Assembly (NCBI GenBank): GCA_013176395.1
Contig: JABMLP010000021.1
Span: 806,001-870,000, forward strand
DNA length: 64,000 nt
Direction of reading: 5' to 3'
Origin: Venturia oleaginea
Lineage: Eukaryota; Ascomycota; Dothideomycetes; Venturiales; Venturiaceae
The notes under the pieces are model-generated. The model did no database searches, was not told the DNA's origin, and worked only from the letters and a program-made list of their open reading frames with translations. Within the stretch, counting starts at the first letter, position 1, and every line of letters begins with the position of its first letter. Of the stretch, positions 10,994-20,378 are shown piece by piece. The translations under genes and the position numbers were made by a program.

Positions 10994-11763
10994 CCTGGCT
11001 TGGCGTGTTGGACAAAAATGGAGAAGAGACCAGACATTTGATGTTGTAGAGTAGTCGCTAAGCATTGGCAGAGACGAGGCTGGGGCTAGATAAGAAATTG
11101 CTGAGCGGATCTCCTCGCGGACCGATTTTCGAGGGGACAGAAAAGGAAGAGGCACAGAGCCGCAAGCGTCTGTGATACGGCGGAGGCCGAATGGCAGCCT
11201 CAGCAGGGCATGGAGGCGTGCGCTGTTCTTTGGTCAATCTTGCGTGGAATGGAATCCGTGGGGGCCGGGGGGTTGATCCCACGAAATACCCAAGCGCGGA
11301 CAAGACAAAGACAAGATGTCGCCTCGCATGATGGGCGGGCAGTGTGGATTCAAACACGACATCAATTGTATTGCAGCAGCATTGGCTTCGTCATCCCTAT
11401 ATTCCCCCACAGAACACATAATGATCAGACCTCTCCTTGTGTTGCATGTTTTATGGTCCAGTTCCGGCACCGTTAAGACTCTCAACACAACTGTACTCGA
11501 CAGCCCATAGCGTACCGGAGCTATCGAAAGGACCTTCAAGTTCTCCCTTCCTCGCACTTGCATCTGCCCGTTCCTTCAACCTGCTTGCCTGTCCCAAATT
11601 TGCCCTCACCCCCTTCGACCCCGACATTAATTCCTACACGAACCCCACAGCTTCCATAGCCGTACTACGTATTACCTGGTTACAAATCCACCCTTGGGAC
11701 TCGGTTCTTCTCGGCCGGGACCGGGCTAGCTGCCTGGCCGTCACCCCGCGAAAGCCCTCTAAT
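10994..11763. other. intergenic region and leader of the PFK2/FBPase2 gene
   Basis: No gene supported. The frame of the downstream gene is open from about 11437 but has no ATG before 11764. The last 250 bp are pyrimidine-rich (many CCC and CTT runs), as is usual in front of highly expressed fungal genes. Confidence 0.45.
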
Positions 11764-14076
11764 ATGCCTCACAATGTGCTCGACGGCTCCCCCCCTCACG
11801 ATCGAGCAACCAATTTCGCTGTCCAACCCCGGAAACAAAGTCAACATTCGATATACGCAAAGTCGGTTCTTATGAATACAATCCAGCAAGCTGCAGTAGA
11901 TGCGAAGCAACCGGCAACAGGCAAACTAGTCAAACCACCGAACTCCAATCACGAAGTACAAGCTCCGGATCCGCCTGCACCAAAACTATACCCTACGCTA
12001 GATGGCACTGATCAGCGCAATGCAAGCAAGGCCGATCCGAAACCGCGCGCTCGATTTGAGCTCGAGGAAGTCTCCAAAGATGGTGTTGGAAATGCCTTGA
12101 GCGATACTCCTGCTCCTTCTCTGCCAACCAGTCCTAGAATGTGAGCCAAACGCTCTCCTACCCAAGTCTGCGTGTTTCGCGTCATTGTACGTTTCCATGC
12201 TAACAACTGTCCAGACCTCCTAAGCGACAGAACTCTGGTGGCTCGACACCTAGAATTCGCCCTACGACTCTCGATATCCCTGGCTTAACCAAATCCAAGG
12301 TCTCGCCCGATGGCAGGATTGCGCAGCGCGATGTCGGATCCAAACTCGTTATCGTCATGGTCGGCTTACCCGCTCGGGGCAAGAGTTACATCACAAAGAA
12401 GATGGCTCGGTACTTGAATTGGCTACAGCACGAGACGCGGATATTCAACGTGGGCGAAAGGAGAAGGAAAGCAGCACACCATGACGAGCCAAGTAATGGA
12501 GGTAGCGATGAGCATTCGAGTCTGGAGCACTATCCCAGGCCGCTCAGCCCACCGCACATTGCAGCGCACATCCTCATCAACGGAGAAGCACCACAGGCTC
12601 AGCCAATTCCTACTCTGAGCTTGAATGGACGGGTTTCGCCGAATACTCAGGAGAGTGTGTCTGCTCAAGAGATGGCGCACCTGGAAGCCAAGTTCCCCGA
12701 CATCACAAACAGTACACTTCCTCATCACGAGTCCCACGATTCTCACACCGAACATAACGCAGACTTCTTTGATCCCAACAATCGCGCAGCTGCCCTCATT
12801 CGAGAGCAGTGCGCTGAGGAGACACTCGACGAGCTTCTGCACTACATTTTGGAGGAGAATGGCTCTGTTGGAATTCTAGACGCCACAAATAGTACTTTAT
12901 CACGGCGCAAGATGGTCATGGAACGAATTCGTCAGAAGGCTGGCAACGAGCTCAATGTTCTTTTTGTGGAGAGTGTCTGTGAGGACTCAACATTGCTCGA
13001 ATCGAACATGCGACTGAAGCTATCCGGACCCGACTATAAAGATAAGGACCCCGAGGCTTCCCTCGCCGATTTTAGGAAGCGTGTCTCGCAGTACGAGAAG
13101 AAGTATACACCGATTGGCGAATATGAAGAGAAGAACAACATGCCATATGTCAAGATGATCGATGTTGGACGCAAAGTTGTCTCCCATCAGATACGTGGTT
13201 TCCTATCATCCCAGGCGGTCTATTACCTCCTCAACTTCAACCTTGCTCCTCGCCAGATTTGGATAACCCGCCATGGCGAATCAGAGGACAACAAGGCTGG
13301 CAAGATTGGTGGTGACTCTAATCTTACCGAGGCCGGTCGTCGATACGGACGGGCTTTGACAAAGTTCATTGAATTCCAGCGCAAGGACTGGGACGTGCGA
13401 CAGCGAGACAAGGCAGCGCACACCCATTTCCCGCCGCATCCTGGTGATCACACGCCTCCGAACCCTCACTTCATTCCGAATCAGGATGGTGAGAAGGCGC
13501 TAGAGCACAACTTCTGCGTGTGGACGTCTATGTTGAAGCGCAGTGTTCAGTCTGCTGAGGCCTTTGACGAAGACGAGTTCGATGTGAAGCAGATGCGGAT
13601 GCTGGATGAGCTCAACGCGGGGCACATGGAAGGCATGACCTACGACGAAATCAAGACGCAGCACAAAGCCGATTATGAGTTGCGACAACATGACAAACTG
13701 AGCTACCGGTATCCTGGACCTGGTGGCGAGGGCTACCTCGATGTCATCAATCGATTGAGACCTGTCATCGTAGAGCTGGAGCGTATGACGGATCACTGCC
13801 TGCTCATCACTCATCGATCCGTTGCCCGGGTGCTGCTTGCATACTTCATGGGACTAAGCCGAGATCGAGTCGCTGATTTGGATTGTCCTCTTGGGATGCT
13901 ATACTCCCTTGAGCCGGTATGCTATTCTCTCACAGCCAATACTAGGAGAATTACTAACACTAGGATAGAAACCCTATGGCGTCGAATTTAATGCCTACAA
14001 GTACAATCCTGCTACCGACTGGTTCGATTACCTTCCCTTGTTCAAGCTAGAGAAGGCTCCACATCCTCATCATTAG
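11764..14076 (+). CDS. 6-phosphofructo-2-kinase/fructose-2,6-bisphosphatase
   Basis: Exons are 11764-12140, 12215-13916 and 13969-14076 (introns 74 and 52 nt), giving 728 aa. The enzyme makes and degrades fructose 2,6-bisphosphate, the signal that sets the balance of glycolysis and gluconeogenesis in the cytosol. After about 165 low-complexity residues, the kinase P-loop GLPARGKSYITKK lies near residue 175. The phosphatase half starts with ITRHGESEDN near 477. The second catalytic histidine is in LLITHRSVARVLLAYF, and HMEGMTYDEIK carries the acid. Since both histidines are present, the bisphosphatase half is probably active, unlike yeast Pfk26. A roughly 100-residue His/Pro/Ser-rich insertion follows FNVGERRR in the kinase domain, before DFFDPNN. 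The serine-rich N-terminus may be a phosphorylation region (inference). Confidence 0.96.
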
Positions 14077-16163
14077 GTGTCGTTCAGCCAATTCGACCTT
14101 TTTCTGCTGCTGGTGACGCTCGCCTCAAATCACGCTTGAGCTTCTTTATATGGCGAGCGGCCATTGCGAACATCGACTTTGATTCTCGGCCTCGCCTTCT
14201 CTCCCCCTCTTCTCTTTCCTTGCTGCGCTCCTTGCCAACATTTATCTGTGTATACTTTGCGTGCTTTCAACTTTGAGCGTTACGGGCGGCGTCTCGGTGG
14301 CTTCCTTTTTGTGTGTGTATGATTATCTTGACGTCGGCACTGTCATTATTCCAAAGGACTTGACTCTGATCGATGGCTATCTCAATGGCGTTGATGGCAT
14401 TCTGTCGTTACTCCAGGAAGCGGGAACTCTTTTGATACTGGGCGGCGTCCGGTCGGGTTATGATACCAAATGATGGAGAAGAGAAAGACACATCAGACTT
14501 GTGCGCCTTGTTTTGTTTTCTGTTTTCTGTTTTCCGTGGGATCACTGAAGATCGGGTTCAGTCTGTTTCATAATGCTTTTTTCACGGCCTCTTCGAACGA
14601 GCCGAAGACTTGGTGGACTGGGATTAGAAATTAGTAGATGAGGCGATTGTTGTATTGTAGCTTCTGCCTTCCTATTGTTATAGCAGAAAATATTATTACC
14701 TCTTCACACGCGCGATTGGACAATCATTTGCTCCTGGTAAAATCGTCTTCCCATATATTATCCACCAACCATTTACACATGATTGCGCCAATTGAAGAAG
14801 GACCCTATGCTGCACATCCCTGATCGCGCGAAAGCACTGCCTGAAGACGATACCATAGCCTCAACTTCGCATCACTGATGGACCTTTATCCTTACTTCGA
14901 TGCGCCCGCTCTTCACGTCCGCTAAGAGGTGACTGATTCAGGCATATCACTATCAACGACAGACTAATAGCGAGGAATTTTTGGCGATTCCAAGTTCTAA
15001 ATTGCTAGGACATCTTCGAGCTCGATCTCGAGTCAAACGGTCTTCATCTGAATGCGGGATTGTAATTGTCCAGGGGCTGGGTGAGTAGGGACTCAAGAGA
15101 CCGCTGTGCTTGTGAGCTTCTCGCCCTGCTCCAACGATTATTTGGCTATCCAAGCATGCAAAGATATGTACTGTCCTTGCAGCCGTTTGTGCTATAGCAT
15201 GAAGATCACGACAGATGCAGCTGGAGAGTTTGCAGAACTGACCCGCGAAGTGTCTGCAGTCTTCATTGTTCGTGATCTTGTAAAAGCAAGCTCCATGCAT
15301 GGAAAAGATGGAAACCAGAGCGACCATACCAATAACGCCATTTGACAGCACAGAAAGAAAATCGAGCAGTACCTTCTGGATCTCTTGTTAAGGGACGGTC
15401 TCCAAGACTTGACCCACGTGGTTGAGAAGCTCAAGGAAGCTATCAACACGAGCAGCGAAGCGCCAACTTGTTCCCATTCATCATCGTGCATCTGACATCG
15501 TTCGCATCGTGCTTGGCTTCTGCCAACTTCTCGAGCGCTATCGTGGGTCTTTGCCGCGTGGTCATTATTTCGGGCTTAAGCTATCACTGGATGGCCACCT
15601 CAGGCCCTTTCTTACTGTGTAACTCCTCTCAAACCGATTTAGAGCCTGACTCAACCGTTAGCTTGGAACAGTAATTCTCGTGTATCACCGCTACGCATTC
15701 GGCACTGAGTAAGTCACTATACCTCGATGCATCATAACATCACTAGAGGTTGACTTTCGGATCAAATCATCATCTTTCTGTCCTCTTCCTTGTCAATGAG
15801 TCTGCCACAGAGCAAATGATTTCATCGAATTCGAATCCGGCACTGTTCACGCGAACACGATTGGAATCAAGAGCATCCACGAAACTTACCTCAAACCGAA
15901 GTAGTATAGAGGCAGGGGAGGTTATGAACATGACAGCAGGTAGAACTATGAGTATCCAAGATCGTGGACGATAGCAGTCTCCAGTTTTAGGCGATTGAAG
16001 CTGGCATCGCCTAGGTATGGTGTTAGAGCGCGCAATGCCCAAGACAAGTCCTGCCTGAGGTTTTCCTCGTGCATCTCCCTCGGGACCGATGGAAACGATA
16101 GGATTCGAGAGTGAGGCAATAGAAAAGAGAAGGGTAGACTACCAGCATCTTAACACTGGATGG
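14077..16163. other. 2-kb stretch without a supportable gene
   Basis: The first 400 bp is T/C-rich and probably 3' untranslated sequence of the preceding gene. Between 14950 and 15700 the minus strand carries two adjacent broken frames (around VLSNGVIGMVALVS and QEIQKVLLDFLSVL) that resemble a decayed gene, but I cannot name a family. The rest shows nothing. Confidence 0.35.
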
Positions 16164-16195
16164 TACAGTACTAGGGCAAAAGTTTCCGTAAAATT
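16164..16195. repeat. candidate Tc1-type terminal inverted repeat, left-handed
   Basis: The sequence starts TACAGTA and contains AAAGTTTCCGTAAAAT. The reverse complement of 20076-20126 also starts TACAGTA and contains CACAAGTTTCCGTACAG, so 13 of 14 bases agree across the inner block. Both look like ends of Tc1/mariner-type elements. They are about 4 kb apart with unrelated elements between, so they need not belong to one element. Confidence 0.35.
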
Positions 16196-16307
16196 AAGCG
16201 AAATGGATGGTTTTTCGTGCTCGGATGTCGCCTCTGCACCTCACCCCTATCTGGACGCACGGCACGGCTCAGTGAGCCGAAGAACAAGTCTGACAGGATA
16301 TATAACT

Positions 16308-16748
16308 AGGGATTCTCGCTGTTGACAAGTGGCCTCTTGCCCAACATGCCTACGCCTGCCCTCACACCCATCCTGCTTTTCACATCAACTATCACGAGAT
16401 AGACGCGATCTTGAGGTCCTTCCAATGCTGGGCTTCCTTATGGTCGCACAAAGAAGTTCATATTATGACAGACAGCACCACGGCATTCTATGCAATCACA
16501 AACCACTCAGTTCGAGGTTTGGCAATGGATCCTCTACGTCAACTTCTGCTTCTAGCCGCCCAGCATGATGTCAAGCTCACACCTCACTGGATTTCTTCGC
16601 AGAATAACCGCCTCGCTGACGCTCTCTCTCGCCTTGACATTGACACCATTGCTGACTTAACTGGCTGGCAGAACCTCTCGCTTTCGAACCTCCTATCTGG
16701 TATATTCGCCAGATCAACGAAGACCGACCGGGTCACACCTCCAACTAT
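16308..16748 (+). pseudogene. DIRS-like RNase H fragment
   Basis: The frame reads LGILAVDKWPLAQHAYAC, then FHINYHEIDAILRSFQCW, HIMTDSTTAFYAI and WISSQNNRLADALSR. This is the order of an RNase H of the DIRS group: the E of HEIDAI, the D of MTDSTTA and the terminal D of LADALSR are the expected acidic positions. Upstream the frame hits a stop just before 16306, and no reverse transcriptase is present. Downstream the frame stays open to 17169, overlapping the recombinase in a different frame, which is usual for this group. Confidence 0.65.
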
Positions 16749-18462
16749 ATCAGGATGCTTTGGTGTCGCCTCTCTGCAGACACCCAGTCTGGTTACCGCA
16801 CCGCCGTCACCTTGTACGAAGTCTCTTGCGCAATCGATGGACATCCGCCTTGGCCGTCTACTGAGACCACAATTGGGCGATACATTGAGCGAAGAGGCTT
16901 TGGAACTGACGGTATTACACAAGTTAAGCCGTCTACAATCGACTCTAACCTCTCTGCCATCCGCGCATATCACGTCGACAGATCCCTCTCAACCTCCCAC
17001 TTCGGCAGCGAACACCTCCGGGGCCTTATCAAAGGCCTTAAGAGGCTGTTTAATGGAACCAAACGCCAACGAGAAGACGTTACGCCTGAACTTTTGTACC
17101 AGATCTCAGCACCTTTTACGGACAGCATGGACAAGGATGAAGTTAACATTACTGCTGCCCATACAGTAGCCTTTGCAGGCATGTTCCGCATGGGGGAACT
17201 CTGCTATGAACACAAGAAAACTAAGAATGCCTTACTTTTCAGATCGACTCAAGTCCTGCGCAGCGATGTCACCATTGCGCCCAACGATTCTTACGCAACC
17301 CTCCATTTGAAACGCTCCAAAAGCGACGCGAATCACGAAGGTGTTACGGTCTACCTTGCAGCCTCACCTCATTCACCAGCTACCTGCCCAATCCGAGCCC
17401 TCCGCCGCCTCTTTACTATCGATCCTAAGCCTGCCAACTCACCTCTCTTTAACGTGCGAGGCGTCTGTACCAAACTTAAAGTCAACAGCGCTCTCACCGC
17501 ACGAATGGACCTCGCCGGGTTGCCTACAACAGGTTATTCAGGACACAGTTTTCGCAAAGGCGCTGCTTCGGCAGCGGCCAGGCGTGGAATCTCGTACGAG
17601 GACATTCAAATCATGGGCAGTGTTACAGATCACCTCAAGACCGAAGAGCAGGGACAACGGGACTTGCAGAGGATGGTTGGATAACAAGAAGTTGTTGTTA
17701 GGACTGATGTGGAGTGGAATCCGTTGGGCGCACAAGAGGGGACTGGTGCAACCAGGTCAGTCCTAAGAGAGAATAGTACGTGCAGGAGTCACGTGATATT
17801 CCCACAGTTCCCACAGCACTTGGCATTGCCCACAGTGTGGGAAGTGTGGGAAGAGCCAAGAGGTGTGGGAATACACCTTGGCACCCAGAACCAGAAGGGT
17901 ATATAGGGAGGACGTTGGACGGACTTTCCTTTCTCTCTTGGTGGTTATCTCATGTTATGTTTCTCACATAGGAGCTTCTTCAACCTACTACAGTAACGAC
18001 CTTTTACTTAGATACAATCAAGCACAAGTCATATGCACACGAAGCAAGCCCACCCCCAACCTTCATACTAACCGACAAGCGTTCAGGATTGATCTGAGGA
18101 TCAAATCGGCTAGACGACAATTGAATTGGGAGATACATCGGACGGCTAGGATCTAGTGAGCCTCCAAAGAACCTGAGCAAGGGAAGGTACTTAAGGTAAG
18201 TACTTCCAGACTGATATTGCCCTTACCCCAAACCCGCGGACCAGAACAAGAGAACACAGGTGTCAAGAAGGTCTTGACATAATCAACTGTGTTGAGAAAC
18301 GAGTTCCCCGTAACAGGCAGATGGCGCTCAGATTCTGCACGTTTGTACGTTAGGCATGACCCGGCGCGAATGGTTCACCTCGCCTACCAGGCAGTCAATG
18401 GCAAGTTGCCCATCATTACTGGCCTGCCTACACCGCCGGCTTCACAACCTCCGCCAATCTGA
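16749..18462 (+). pseudogene. tyrosine recombinase split by a solo LTR
   Basis: The recombinase frame runs from about 16749 to 17620 and resumes at 18321-18462. Visible marks are a SAM-like N-terminal domain (SADTQSGYRTAVTLYE), the first catalytic arginine in AGMFRMGELC, and HSFRKGAAS carrying the HxxR box. After IQIMG the reading frame enters the LTR and terminates at 17684 in foreign sequence. Beyond the LTR the code continues as WRSDSARLYVRHDP, which holds the tyrosine expected to attack DNA. The insertion therefore separates the HxxR box from the nucleophile. In DIRS elements this enzyme inserts the circular cDNA. As it stands the gene cannot make an active recombinase. Confidence 0.75.
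17616..18320. mobile_element. solo LTR with 5-bp target duplication
   Basis: The LTR occupies 17621-18315 (695 bp). It starts TGTTAC and ends GTAACA, a 6-bp inverted terminus. GGCAG sits immediately on each side (17616-17620 and 18316-18320), as expected from LTR-retrotransposon integrase. Inside are a TATATAGGGAGG promoter-like stretch near 17900 and an inverted pair TTAGGACTGA (17698-17707) and TCAGTCCTAA (17757-17766). No gag or pol follows, so it is a solo LTR left by recombination. Copia or Gypsy origin cannot be decided. Confidence 0.8.
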
Positions 18463-18871
18463 GTCGATTGGCGCAGCCTTCGACTTCGTACATTGTACGA
18501 ATGCCGTTTACCCACCCTGGCCGCTAGCCCAATCACATACACACACTCTCTTTTTTCTACTCATTTCACTCAATCTCCCTCAGTTGTATCCTCAGCCTTG
18601 CTGCCGGCCTCGTCACCTTCCTTCCCTCACAATTGGGCCTTTCCTTGGGCTTCTTTTCGTGCATTGCCTGGCAGAATGGCACAGCTCATTTGGCCTAGCT
18701 CCTAGGCCAAGCTTGCTGTACTACCCTGCCGCCGCACGGCTTTGCCGAAAGGCCTGCCAATTGCTTAAAATCTACTTGATTTTAAGCCTCTCAATCGCTC
18801 AATATGTGTATGCACGAAAACGCGAAATCTACACCTCTCATTTTTTAACACATTATCTTCGCACTACCATT
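18463..18871. other. hairpin-rich leader before the Tc1 transposase
   Basis: No gene. Three short perfect inverted repeats stand out: TTCGTAC/GTACGAA near 18487, TTGGCCTAG/CTAGGCCAA near 18690-18711, and GCTTAAAATC/GATTTTAAGC at 18763-18772 and 18778-18787. It presumably contains the left end of the Tc1 element, but no left terminal repeat matching the right end was found. Confidence 0.4.
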
Positions 18872-19966
18872 ATGCCACCTCAACGAAAGCCATTGACTCC
18901 TATAAACCCGCAGAGGCTTCCTAATCATCGTCTTACTCCATATCAACGCGGCAAAATTGATGCGCAGCGTGAAGCCGGGCTCAGTTTAGGCGCAATTGCG
19001 GCGCTACAAAAACTACCGCGTTCCACCATCCAATACAGCCTTGAAAAGGCCCCATTACGCCAGAACGGCGAATCCCTACCTTCCAGCGGCCGGCCACGCT
19101 CGTATACAGACCGAGATGAACGATCTCTGTTACGTATTATACGTACGCAGCCTAAGTTAACGTACGAGGAGGTCAAAAGACAGGCTTGCATCGATTTTTC
19201 GAAGGATACCATCAGGAGGATATTGAAAGAGTACGGAATCGCAAATTGGAGGTCTGCAAGGCGCCCTTTCCTCACACAGGTACATGCTGACGCCAGGAAG
19301 CTCTGGGCAGAGCAGCACATCTCGTGGAAAGCTGAAGATTGGGCGAAGATTATATGGTCTGACGAGTGCTCAGTTGAGCGAGGGACCGGCAAGGCAAGAA
19401 CGTGGTGTTTTCGCACATCAGGACAAAAATGGGAGACCTCAATGATTGATACCTATAAGAAGGGTAAAGGAGTGTCTATCATGATTTGGGCATGCTTCTC
19501 TGGCCAAGTAGGGCGCTCTGAATTGTACATTCTTAAGCGTGACCTAGAGAGCAAGCGTCAAGGCTACTCTACGAACTCGTATATCAAGTTACTCGACGAA
19601 ATGCTACCTACAGTATACGAACCGGGCCTTAAATTTATGCAGGATAACGCGCCTATCCACAAAGCCAAAAAGACTATAGTCTGGTTTAAGGAAAACCTCA
19701 TTCCACTACAAGATGCGCCGCCCTACAGTCCTGATATGAACCCGATTGAAAACCTCTGGCGGAGGCTCAAGGAATTGGTCTACAAAGTGGAACCTATGAT
19801 TGAATACGTTACTGGCGGTGTAGACAATATACGAGAGGTTCTAGGAGAAGCACTTATTAAGGCCTGGCGGCTTATTGAACAACATTATTTTGATGCTGTA
19901 CTTGAGTCAATGCCAAGGAGGGTTGAGGCATTACTGGCGGCAGATGGTTGGCACACAAAATACTAA
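18872..19966 (+). CDS. Tc1/mariner transposase, DD34E, intact
   Basis: An uninterrupted 364-aa frame starts at the first ATG after an in-frame non-ATG extension (MPPQRKPLTPINPQ). It cuts and pastes the element into TA sites. An N-terminal helix-turn-helix region covers RLTPYQRGKIDAQREAGLS to RSTIQYSL. A second DNA-binding half contains GRPRSYTDRDERSLLRI. The catalytic triad is in IIWSDECSV, MQDNAPIH and MNPIENLW; exactly 34 residues lie between the second D and the E, the classical Tc1 spacing. No stop or frameshift is present. It lies just downstream of the DIRS-like remnant. Unlike the neighbouring pogo copy, it shows no C-to-T-type stops, suggesting a younger or RIP-spared copy. Confidence 0.93.
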   Translation: MPPQRKPLTPINPQRLPNHRLTPYQRGKIDAQREAGLSLGAIAALQKLPRSTIQYSLEKAPLRQNGESLPSSGRPRSYTDRDERSLLRIIRTQPKLTYEEVKRQACIDFSKDTIRRILKEYGIANWRSARRPFLTQVHADARKLWAEQHISWKAEDWAKIIWSDECSVERGTGKARTWCFRTSGQKWETSMIDTYKKGKGVSIMIWACFSGQVGRSELYILKRDLESKRQGYSTNSYIKLLDEMLPTVYEPGLKFMQDNAPIHKAKKTIVWFKENLIPLQDAPPYSPDMNPIENLWRRLKELVYKVEPMIEYVTGGVDNIREVLGEALIKAWRLIEQHYFDAVLESMPRRVEALLAADGWHTKY

Positions 19967-19982
19967 ATAGCTCACTGAATGG

Positions 19983-20126
19983 CTCATTTTGTAGCCCTGG
20001 TATTACTGTACATTATACGAGAATATGAGCGAAAATGATCGCGTTGAAAGCGCGATAATGTAATTACAAGAATCACCATTTTTTGAGCGATCTCGGCTGT
20101 ACGGAAACTTGTGCGACCCTACTGTA
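19983..20126. repeat. candidate right ends of Tc1-type element(s)
   Basis: Two TACAGTA-type ends occur on the reverse strand. One is 19991-20010 (reverse complement starts TACAGTAATACCAGGGC), only 24-44 bp after the transposase stop, where a compact Tc1 element would end. The other is 20076-20126 (reverse complement starts TACAGTAGGGTCGCAC). Which is the true terminus is unclear, since no left partner was found upstream of the transposase. Confidence 0.4.
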
Positions 20127-20306
20127 TACTCGGGCCCGGGGCTCCTTCATGCCAACAGTTACCGCTCCCCACCGAAGAGTTTCACTGACACCGTGAAGCA
20201 CGATGAGTACACAGAAAAGCGACCTCCGGTCATTGGTGTTATAAGGTAAGGGCCTAGTCTTATTATTACGCCGTTGTTTCTGGATTATCGAACGTAACGT
20301 AGTTTA

Positions 20307-20345
20307 TAGGCAAGTGGCCCGCATATGCATGTGGCCCGCCCCACC
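20307..20345 (+). repeat. pogo left terminal inverted repeat, core
   Basis: It begins TAGGCAAGTGGCCCGC and ends GCCCGCCCCACC. It pairs with 22087-22125 on the opposite strand with two or three transitions. Confidence 0.85.
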
Positions 20346-20378
20346 AGAACTCGACTCCTTCACCTACTTCTTTCAACT

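Larger units (their letters stand above)
16308..18462 (+). mobile_element. DIRS-like tyrosine-recombinase retroelement, 5'-truncated, LTR-interrupted
   Basis: Two overlapping genes in the order RNase H then tyrosine recombinase identify a DIRS-type retroelement. The reverse transcriptase that should precede the RNase H is missing, so the copy is truncated near 16308. The recombinase gene is split by a 695-bp LTR at 17621-18315, flanked by GGCAG on both sides. Homology resumes in frame directly after the duplication and runs to a TGA at 18460-18462. No terminal repeats of the element were recognised. Such elements are sparse in ascomycetes, and this copy is dead as it stands. Confidence 0.7.

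Noticed and set aside
14953..15491. two minus-strand frames that looked like one broken gene
   Set aside because: Helical stretches such as QEIQKVLLDFLSVL are suggestive, but stops separate them, no ATG fits, and no family could be named.
17621..17684. recombinase C-terminus SVTDHLKTEEQ as a natural end
   Set aside because: The sequence after IQIMG is LTR; the true continuation lies at 18321 with the expected tyrosine.
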